From positions 1 through 13,010 of the forward strand of contig JAITST010000160.1 of the NCBI GenBank assembly GCA_031287585.1: a DNA stretch of 13,010 nucleotides, given 5' to 3'. This stretch comes from Planctomycetaceae bacterium. GTDB lineage: Bacteria > Planctomycetota > Planctomycetia > Pirellulales > Thermoguttaceae. A model generated the notes under the pieces. It saw nothing but the letters and a program-made list of their open reading frames with translations, had not been told where the DNA came from and ran no database searches. A program made the translations under genes and the position numbers. Shown here piece by piece: positions 7,759 through 13,010 of this stretch. Within the stretch, counting starts at the first letter, position 1, and every line of letters begins with the position of its first letter.

Positions 7759-8958
7759 ATGAAAGATTATTTTCGTGACATCGGCGAGGGGACTATTCGG
7801 CGGATTAGTTGGGTTGACTTGATACCGGTTGTTTTTTTGGCTCGGATACCGCGTTTGGCTTTACGGTTGCCGATATTGCTTGCCGCTTTGACCGCTATTG
7901 TTTTGACTTTGCTTATCGACATCGGTTTGTCGCCGGAACTTGATAGCGTTAAATTACTCGATACCAAAACCGCCGCCGTTAGTAATAAGCCCGTTAGCGA
8001 ACAACTGATTGACTGTGTTGCCAACGTCACCAATAAAATGGACGGCGGTACGGCTGGGCAGGCGGTTTATACGTCGTTCAGACAGTCTTTGTTTGAACCG
8101 TGCCGCGAGTTCCTGAAACACGGTTGTTGTTTCTGGTTCGCGGCTTGTGACGTTAGTGATTGCAGTAACAACGGCACTACTACCAACTGTAAGTTGTCAA
8201 CTTGCGGACATAATTTATTACGGTTCTTCCTGACGCTGGTTATCTGGACTTATTTTGGCGGTATGATTTGCCGTGCGGCGGCTGTGCGGTTGACTGTTCG
8301 CGAGAACGAGTCGCCGCGGCGAATACACCGTTATCTTGCTCGTTACGGGATGTCGATTATCTGGGCAATTGTAATTCCGCTTGCCGGTATTGTTTGTTGT
8401 TACATTCCGATAATGTTGATTGTCAACGTGCTGTCGATTCCGTTCGATGGTTGGCTGACCGTGATATTCTATCCGTTCGCGTTACTCGCGGGGCTGTTCA
8501 TCGCGATTCTCGGTGTTGCGTTTTGTGTCGGAATACCGTTGATGTTTGCGGCAACAGCGGTTGACGGCAGCGATGCGTTCGACGCGGTAAGCCGAATGTA
8601 TTCGTATGTTTACCAACGTCCGCTACATTATATCTTTTACTCTGCGGTCGCGGTATTGCTTACATTGGTTACATACGTTGGTGTAACACTGTTTATTCAT
8701 ACGGCAATCATCGCGGTACATTCCGCGTCAACAATCACGCACCCAACAATCGCCGCTACACCAAGTTTGGTAATAGCGTTTTGGACGGCGTTGTTCCAAC
8801 TATTGCAAATGGCGTTTTTAGCCGCCTCGTTCTGGGTGTCGGCGGTTGCGATATATTTGTTGCTGCGGAAAAGCGTTGACGACACACCGTTGAGAGAAAT
8901 TCATAGACTAACGAAAACGAACGAGATACCGGCACCGGTAGTGGATAATAAAATTTAG
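7759..8958 (+). CDS. Conserved polytopic membrane protein of unknown function
   Basis: The 399-residue protein starts at ATG 7759. A GTG 45 bases upstream (7714) is in frame but would lie at or before the transcription start implied by TATAAT at 7706. No Shine-Dalgarno precedes either start. Membrane segments are predicted near residues 37-57, 152-175, 198-222, 234-262, 290-320 and 336-368. The stretch between the first two spans holds seven Cys within 35 residues (115, 123, 124, 130, 135, 144, 149), suggesting disulfides or metal binding. A polar motif, GSDAFDAVSR then YVYQRPLHY (residues 270-291), sits between spans; I recall similar wording in planctomycete hypothetical membrane proteins, but this is memory, not a search. 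The tail after residue 370 is hydrophilic. No enzymatic or transport motif is recognised. It is transcribed divergently from the autotransporter, with no evidence of a joint role. Confidence 0.85.
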   Translation: MKDYFRDIGEGTIRRISWVDLIPVVFLARIPRLALRLPILLAALTAIVLTLLIDIGLSPELDSVKLLDTKTAAVSNKPVSEQLIDCVANVTNKMDGGTAGQAVYTSFRQSLFEPCREFLKHGCCFWFAACDVSDCSNNGTTTNCKLSTCGHNLLRFFLTLVIWTYFGGMICRAAAVRLTVRENESPRRIHRYLARYGMSIIWAIVIPLAGIVCCYIPIMLIVNVLSIPFDGWLTVIFYPFALLAGLFIAILGVAFCVGIPLMFAATAVDGSDAFDAVSRMYSYVYQRPLHYIFYSAVAVLLTLVTYVGVTLFIHTAIIAVHSASTITHPTIAATPSLVIAFWTALFQLLQMAFLAASFWVSAVAIYLLLRKSVDDTPLREIHRLTKTNEIPAPVVDNKI

Positions 8959-9060
8959 TAGAGATGTTGCGTTGCTTCCCGCAGTTATTTTTTAACGCGA
9001 ACGTGTCCGCCAAACAGTGTTCATTGTTTTCATTTACCGTTTGGGTAATCCATCGTACAT

Positions 9061-9089
9061 TTGACAACTATGCGGAAAACGTGTAAAAT
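9061..9089 (+). promoter_or_regulatory. Sigma70-type promoter for the PIG-L deacetylase gene
   Basis: A consensus TTGACA (9061-9066) is separated by exactly 17 bases from TAAAAT (9084-9089). Transcription would begin near 9096, leaving a leader of about 45 bases before ATG 9140. A small hairpin, TTACC-GTTTG-GGTAA (9034-9048), lies just upstream of the -35 box and could be a regulator site or the remains of a terminator for the preceding gene. This is the best-matching promoter in the window. Confidence 0.7.
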
Positions 9090-9139
9090 CATACCGCTCG
9101 TATTGTTGTTTCCTTTTTTTGCTACCGGAAGACTACCCA

Positions 9140-10015
9140 ATGACAAAGGCAACTATTACTTTTGACCGCTTGCTTGATTCGCAATGTTTGACTTCAACTG
9201 ACCCCGCCGACATCTTTACCGATTGGCACGGCGACAAAGAGAATTGGTTGTTCGTCGCGCCTCATGACGATGACATCGTTTGCGGTGCGGGGCTGACGTT
9301 TTTGACCGCACTTGCTCTTGGTGTCAAAACTAACGTTGTCATAACGTCTGACGGACAAATGGGGTATTGCCGCAAGGAACATATTAGGCAGATAGCCGAC
9401 ATACGTCACGACGAGGCGCAGCGTTCGTTCGCTATGATGGGTTTACCGCTTGATAATATCACGTTTCTAAATTTTCCCGACTGCAATTTTTCCAGTTATC
9501 TCGGTCGTCGTTTCATTGACGACGACACGAATACAAACACAAGTACAAACGTCGAACCGTTCGCAATCGCCAATGCGGTTGGTTTGCAAAATTCTTACAC
9601 GTGGGTTTTACGTCGAATACGACCAACACGTGTTTTTTTGCCGTCGATAACAGACATCCATCCCGACCACCAAGCGGTAACGAAAGAATTTACGATAAGT
9701 ATATTCCATGCGTCAGGCGGCATTTGGCCAGAACTCGGCGAGAAAATCGAGACGATTCCGCACCTCTACGAATACGCAACATACAGCGATTTCATTTCGC
9801 CACCGACAATAAGAATCCGTACACCGCAAGAATTATTAGAAAAGAAACTGGAAGGAATCCGCGCGTACAAGAGTCAGGAACAAATTGAGTTACTCGTTGA
9901 CATCCAACGTAAAATCGGAGCGAAAGAATTTATAAGAGAAAAACGTTTTGAAGTGTTCCAACCAAGCAAGTGCGACGAATTATTCGAGGCAAAATCGCTG
10001 GTAATACCAAGATGA
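9140..10015 (+). CDS. PIG-L/LmbE-family deacetylase
   Basis: The 291-residue protein starts at ATG 9140, after a weak GGAAG sequence; an upstream in-frame TTG at 9119 is less likely. The family comprises zinc-dependent hydrolases that remove acetyl groups from GlcNAc-linked substrates (GlcNAc-PI, MshB, BshB and relatives). The N-terminal motif is APHDDD (residues 40-45), a variant of the usual AHPDDE: His42, Asp44 and Asp45 are placed to supply zinc ligands and the catalytic base. The second motif, DIHPDHQAV (172-180), supplies the third zinc ligand from His174 or His177. Family-like stretches ITSDGQMGYC (69-78), RHDEAQRS (89-96), LNFPDC and AYKSQ near the C terminus agree. No signal peptide is seen, so the enzyme should be cytoplasmic. 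The substrate cannot be inferred: no glycosyltransferase or thiol-biosynthesis gene adjoins it, and it appears to be a single transcription unit. Confidence 0.9.
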   Translation: MTKATITFDRLLDSQCLTSTDPADIFTDWHGDKENWLFVAPHDDDIVCGAGLTFLTALALGVKTNVVITSDGQMGYCRKEHIRQIADIRHDEAQRSFAMMGLPLDNITFLNFPDCNFSSYLGRRFIDDDTNTNTSTNVEPFAIANAVGLQNSYTWVLRRIRPTRVFLPSITDIHPDHQAVTKEFTISIFHASGGIWPELGEKIETIPHLYEYATYSDFISPPTIRIRTPQELLEKKLEGIRAYKSQEQIELLVDIQRKIGAKEFIREKRFEVFQPSKCDELFEAKSLVIPR

Positions 10016-10159
10016 GAATTGTTAGCGTTCCGTTACAAAATCGTCTGTCAAATGGGATGATGTTGTGGCGTGACCCGCAAATGTGTAAACTTACAATTTC
10101 AACTACTAAAAACTAAAACTGCCAGACTCACTACTAATAGATTAACCAACTAAAACAAA

Positions 10160-11113
10160 ATGAAAACTTGGCAAGCGGATTTTTCGATTTTTATTGCAGC
10201 AGTCCTCTGGGGACTGTCGTATATTTTCGCTAATGAGGGAATGGTCTTCGCGTCACCTGCGTTGTTCTTGTTGATACGATTTGCCGTCGCGTTGTTGATA
10301 ACGTTTCTCTTTTTCGGCTTTATGAGTATGCGGACGCTTAAAGCGAAAACGTGGCGGCGCGGGCTTTTTCTCGGCTCGTTATTCGGCGGAGCGTACCTGT
10401 TACAAATGTACGCAATCAACTTCACAACAATCCCCAAAGCGTCCTTCATCACCGCGCTCGTCTTGCCGGCGGTACCGTTTGTGTCGTTCTTTCTGCTCAA
10501 AAAACCAATAACAATCTGGAATATGATTGGTGTCGCACTCGCAATGCTCGGCATCTACTTTCTCGTTGACCCCGACTTTCGCGAGTTTACAAACATTCAA
10601 GCGGGTGACATCATCGCGTTTTGCAGTATCCCGCTCTGGGCGTTATACCTGAACTACATCGATGTCTACACAACCGAAATGGAAGAAGATGCCGACACGT
10701 CAAAAATGCTGATGTTACAATTTCTCGGTGCGATACCGGTACTGCTAATAGTCACGGTAGTATTTGAGTCAGGACTAATCCTCGCTCCGCTGCACGAGTC
10801 GATGGGCAAAGGATTCGTGTGGAACGTACCGGACTTGTGGAAGTTTTTTGTCTGCATTGGTTACCTGTCGTTACTCGGCTCGTTCGCGCTAACGTTCATC
10901 CAAACAGCGGCACAAAAATATACAACGCCGGTAAAGGCAATGATAATTTTCCAGTTTGAGCCAATTATCGCAACAGTAACGTCAGTCTTGTTCTATTATT
11001 ACTATCTTGGAAACGCGGAATACGAACCTGGTACAAAAATGTTTTTGGGTTGTGTAATTATCCTAACCGCAGTTTTAATATCAGAATTGGGACCGCGGCG
11101 GAAAACGGAATAG
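10160..11113 (+). CDS. EamA/DMT-superfamily transporter
   Basis: The 317-residue inner-membrane protein has the two-repeat layout of the drug/metabolite transporter superfamily. The first EamA half spans about residues 8-136 (opening AAVLWGLSYIFANEG, closing GVALAMLGIYFLV). The second spans about 149-308 (opening GDIIAFCSIPLWALYL, later FEPIIATVTSVLFYYYYLG, closing LGCVIILTAVLISEL). About ten membrane helices are expected. The length is normal for the family, and the ending GPRRKTE is a typical basic tail. Members export or import amino acids, nucleotide metabolites or drugs; the substrate cannot be told from the sequence. ATG 10160 has no Shine-Dalgarno. A weak promoter-like pair, TTGTGG (10063) and TAAACT (10086) with 17-base spacing, lies in the 144-base gap after the deacetylase gene. 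The acidic loop near residues 172-181 between helices is unremarkable. Confidence 0.9.
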   Translation: MKTWQADFSIFIAAVLWGLSYIFANEGMVFASPALFLLIRFAVALLITFLFFGFMSMRTLKAKTWRRGLFLGSLFGGAYLLQMYAINFTTIPKASFITALVLPAVPFVSFFLLKKPITIWNMIGVALAMLGIYFLVDPDFREFTNIQAGDIIAFCSIPLWALYLNYIDVYTTEMEEDADTSKMLMLQFLGAIPVLLIVTVVFESGLILAPLHESMGKGFVWNVPDLWKFFVCIGYLSLLGSFALTFIQTAAQKYTTPVKAMIIFQFEPIIATVTSVLFYYYYLGNAEYEPGTKMFLGCVIILTAVLISELGPRRKTE

Positions 11114-11120
11114 GATTATA

Positions 11121-11146
11121 CCGAACACGGTTGGGGCGTGTTACGG
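11121..11146 (+). terminator. Hairpin after the transporter gene
   Basis: CCGAACACG (11121-11129) pairs with CGTGTTACGG (11137-11146), with one bulged A and a 7-base loop. It starts eight bases after the transporter stop codon. The following AATTGTTGTTG is only moderately T-rich, so termination may be partial, or may depend on the second hairpin 20 bases downstream. Confidence 0.45.
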
Positions 11147-11166
11147 AATTGTTGTTGCGATTAGTG

Positions 11167-11187
11167 AACCTACTTAAATTGTAGGTT
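11167..11187. terminator. Perfect 7-bp hairpin between convergent genes
   Basis: AACCTAC (11167-11173) and GTAGGTT (11181-11187) form a perfect stem around the loop TTAAATT, followed on the + strand by TTCC (the stem's own TT gives TTTTCC). It could back up the preceding hairpin for the transporter transcript. For the - strand operon it lies 240 bases past the stop. The short stem makes it a weak candidate. Confidence 0.35.
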
Positions 11188-11428
11188 TTCCATTGCTGTT
11201 TCCACAAATTACGCATACTACCAAAATTAGTGGGTTGAATTATGTTTGTTACTTGTAACAATATCGCTTTGTTTTGTCATATTAAATACCTCTAAAATTA
11301 TTCAATCTGAAATAAACTGACATCTAAAAAATACAATAACTTTGCTAGTAACAACTAAATGAAAGGTTAGGCAATATAAAACAAATAATCAAATTGATGA
11401 ATGGATAAGCACTTACAGTTTGAGTTTA

Positions 11429-12418
11429 TTATATCACTGTAATTTCTGATACGTCAACAAACGACAAATCAACATCATCCAACAAGTCAAATGCTTCCTG
11501 TTTCATCATAATCGTATTCAACTGACCTGCTGTATAAATCGGACTTGCAAACCACAATGTATCAGGGACGTAACGCTGCGGCAAAACTTTCTTTTTACGA
11601 TACGATGAATACAACTTGTTGCTCGCAATCATTTTCTGCTGGTCACACAACATCATTTGGTTACAAGATTCACAACGACACCAACCGCGTTCCTTATCTA
11701 TAAAATTGCTGTTCCAGCCGCCGCTTGGTACACTTTCGACATAATAAAACTTGTCCGTACAGTTTGCAAAAAAACGGCTCTCAATTTTCACGGAATAAGA
11801 TTTTATACTTGACAAACCGGATTTCAAAAACTTGTCGGTAAGACGTTCATTGAAAACAAACGCTTCAAAATTATCTCGCGACCACAAATAACTATTCTCA
11901 ATCACGTTGTTTTTATTGTTATCATCAAACGCAAGCAAACCTGTAATCCGTTCACGACGAGCGAGAAAAATTTCACGCGATTTGATGTACAGCGGATTTT
12001 GCCATACAAACGAAAGAAACAAATCGCCCATGTGAATATGTACGTTGTAACCATTTTTCAATAATGATAGTTCAATTTGGCTCAATGTTTGTACAAGATT
12101 TTGACCATGCAAAACGTTATGTTTTGCCAAATATCGAACATCATCTGGACAATCAAACGGCAATAATCGACAACTCGTAATCGCTCTCTCACATGCGTCA
12201 CACCATCCCAACGGAACGCGAAACGGAATCACAACACAACCATCGCCGCGAGGACAAATTGAATCTAACATGTCAACATCATATTCAGACTCACCAGACA
12301 ACACATGTGTAATCCAATTTTTAACATCGCCTGAAACACCAAACTCAGGGATGTCCCGAATATCATCAAGCCAAACATCGTCATAATTAAAATGCAGTTT
12401 ATAAACTATTGGTTTCAT
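11429..12418 (-). CDS. Cys-cluster protein, possible immunity protein
   Basis: This 329-residue soluble protein has no recognised family. It has no signal peptide or membrane span. Two Cys groups stand out: CDAC plus two further Cys near residues 73-90 (GWCDACERAITSC...DC), and WCRCESCNQMMLC near residues 245-257. The spacing suggests two halves of a zinc-ribbon. The C-terminal part (LWFASPIYTAGQLNTIMMKQ, then DLSFVDVSEI) has the rhythm 'aromatic strand, helix with a variable residue set, final beta strand' seen at the end of Imm11/DUF1629 and double-CxxCG (gmx_para_CXXCG, SitI6-type) immunity families. The N terminus MKPIVYKLHF is strand-like. It starts 21 bases after the stop of the 140-residue gene, so the two are probably cotranscribed, in toxin-then-immunity order. 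No Shine-Dalgarno precedes ATG 12418. Alternatives are a plain zinc-binding protein or a regulator. The gene is more AT-rich than those to its left. Confidence 0.75.
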   Translation of the reverse strand: MKPIVYKLHFNYDDVWLDDIRDIPEFGVSGDVKNWITHVLSGESEYDVDMLDSICPRGDGCVVIPFRVPLGWCDACERAITSCRLLPFDCPDDVRYLAKHNVLHGQNLVQTLSQIELSLLKNGYNVHIHMGDLFLSFVWQNPLYIKSREIFLARRERITGLLAFDDNNKNNVIENSYLWSRDNFEAFVFNERLTDKFLKSGLSSIKSYSVKIESRFFANCTDKFYYVESVPSGGWNSNFIDKERGWCRCESCNQMMLCDQQKMIASNKLYSSYRKKKVLPQRYVPDTLWFASPIYTAGQLNTIMMKQEAFDLLDDVDLSFVDVSEITVI

Positions 12419-12439
12419 TGCTAATTAATTTGTAACGAT

Positions 12440-12862
12440 TTATCGCGTTAGGAATTTAACAAACCAAGGCCATTTCACACTATTCGAACCGGGTCTCACA
12501 TCATTTGGATTCCAATTAGGTGACGATGGATCTGTATTAATTTCATTTATAAGTCTTTCAGTTGCCCTTGTTCTTTGTTTCGGTACATCTGAAACACTGT
12601 CGTAAAAATCTTTTATGCCAGTTTGTTCTGCCGCCAACTTAATCATATCCTTCGCAGGCCACACCAATTCATTAGCAGCATCTTCCGAATCTACGACAAT
12701 ACCTCCATTACAAACATTATACGCAAATGATAACACTACTATAACTTTTGCACCTTTCCCAACAATTTTGACTAGAACTTTACCGGTTGACTTGCCATTT
12801 TTTACTTTGATTAACGCGTCACCGATTTGTTTTATCTGATCCTGCCACTGTGAATATGACAT
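12440..12862 (-). CDS. Small protein with Gly/Val hydrophobic segment, possible toxin module
   Basis: This 140-residue product is not recognised. The N-terminal 30 residues are polar and helical (MSYSQWQDQIKQIGDALIK). Residues about 27-48 form a Gly/Val/Lys-rich hydrophobic stretch (GKVLVKIVGKGAKVIVVLSF), then YNVCNGG. A helical part with ELVWPAKDMIKLAAEQ follows, and the end is Asn/Pro/Trp-rich (NWNPNDVRPGSNSVKWPWFV). Such a Gly-rich hydrophobic segment before a compact polar end is common in the C-terminal regions of polymorphic toxins, but no catalytic motif can be named. The ATG at 12860-12862 has no clear Shine-Dalgarno. The frame stays open upstream for 35 more codons to a stop at 12968-12970, without an ATG, GTG or TTG, so the gene may be a fragment of a once longer one. 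It is upstream of and likely cotranscribed with the 329-residue gene. Confidence 0.65.
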   Translation of the reverse strand: MSYSQWQDQIKQIGDALIKVKNGKSTGKVLVKIVGKGAKVIVVLSFAYNVCNGGIVVDSEDAANELVWPAKDMIKLAAEQTGIKDFYDSVSDVPKQRTRATERLINEINTDPSSPNWNPNDVRPGSNSVKWPWFVKFLTR

Positions 12863-12910
12863 GAGGGCTTGTTTACCATTTTCAGTAGTTGGTAATTTCC
12901 GAAATTGGCA

Positions 12911-12940
12911 TTGCCGGTCGCAAGTTCTTTCCTGTACAAT
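12911..12940 (+). promoter_or_regulatory. Candidate promoter for the rightmost gene
   Basis: TTGCCG (12911-12916) and TACAAT (12935-12940) are separated by 18 bases. Transcription would start near 12947 and give a leader of about 36 bases before the ATG at 12983. A 5-bp hairpin, GGTTG-AGTTA-CAACC (12941-12955), overlaps the presumed start and could be an operator or leader structure. Confidence 0.4.
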
Positions 12941-12982
12941 GGTTGAGTTACAACCAACAACCGTTTTTCAGGAGAAAGAAAT

Positions 12983-13010
12983 ATGTGTCCGACACGAAAT
13001 AATTATCAGC
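12983..13010 (+). CDS. Start of an unidentified gene (partial)
   Basis: An ATG at 12983-12985 follows AGGAGA (12970-12975) with 7-base spacing, the strongest Shine-Dalgarno in the window. Only nine full codons are visible (Met-Cys-Pro-Thr-Arg-Asn-Asn-Tyr-Gln), so the product cannot be identified. It is divergent from the two-gene - strand operon, with a candidate promoter at 12911-12940. Confidence 0.5.

Larger units (their letters stand above)
11114..11428. other. Convergent intergenic region, 315 bases, AT-rich
   Basis: This separates the end of the transporter gene from the end of the - strand operon. The first 75 bases carry two hairpins, annotated separately, that are sensible terminators. 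A perfect short palindrome, GTTAC-TT-GTAAC, is at 11248-11259. The remainder (about 11260-11428) is AT-rich and shows no convincing gene; the longest ATG-led frame noticed here, from 11242, is 17 codons and has no ribosome binding site. Confidence 0.6.

Noticed and set aside
10150..10554. A 134-codon - strand frame opposite the transporter gene.
   Set aside because: Low-complexity Asn/Lys/Ile-rich translation; the + strand transporter fully explains the sequence.
7684..11262. A 13-base match TACTTGTAACAAT at 7684-7696 and 11250-11262, partly palindromic.
   Set aside because: About one 13-base match is expected by chance in a window of this size, and the second copy is not upstream of any gene.
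11242..11295. A 17-codon ATG-led frame in the convergent gap.
   Set aside because: No ribosome binding site, chance length, and no similarity I recognise.

Overview
The window looks like a chromosomal stretch from a diderm bacterium, most likely a member of the Planctomycetota. This is inferred from several traits together: a PEP-CTERM protein tail, a giant autotransporter built from Chlamydia-Pmp-like (GGAI/FxxN) and autotransporter-associated beta-strand repeats, a multi-pass membrane protein carrying a motif that resembles a planctomycete family as I remember it, a PHDDD-type PIG-L deacetylase, and weak or absent Shine-Dalgarno sequences before several genes. No rRNA, tRNA, CRISPR array, transposase or integrase gene is visible.

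Layout. Positions 1-87 are the C-terminal end of a PEP-CTERM sorted protein (+ strand). A 469-base non-coding stretch follows; it holds a long imperfect inverted repeat (100-250) and a cluster of short GC-rich palindromes (269-351), both resembling dispersed intergenic repeat elements. More than half of the window (557-7396, - strand) is one 2279-residue autotransporter: signal peptide, Pro-Glu spacer, Pmp-type repeats, PATR-type repeats, then a C-terminal beta-barrel ending in Phe. After a shared 362-base upstream region, three + strand genes follow, apparently each with its own leader: a polytopic membrane protein of unknown function (7759-8958), a PIG-L/LmbE-family deacetylase with a good sigma70-type promoter (9140-10015), and an EamA/DMT transporter (10160-11113).

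The right end is more AT-rich by eye. A 315-base convergent gap (11114-11428) with two hairpins separates the transporter from a two-gene - strand operon: a 140-residue protein with a hydrophobic Gly/Val segment (12440-12862), then a 329-residue protein with two Cys clusters (11429-12418). The size, order, composition and fold-like cues resemble a polymorphic toxin fragment followed by its immunity protein, but this is an inference without a family match. A divergent + strand gene begins at 12983 behind a strong Shine-Dalgarno sequence and runs off the window.

There is no evident single pathway. The left half concerns the cell surface (PEP-CTERM protein, autotransporter). The middle genes are general metabolism and transport or unknown. 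The right end is the most accessory-like part.
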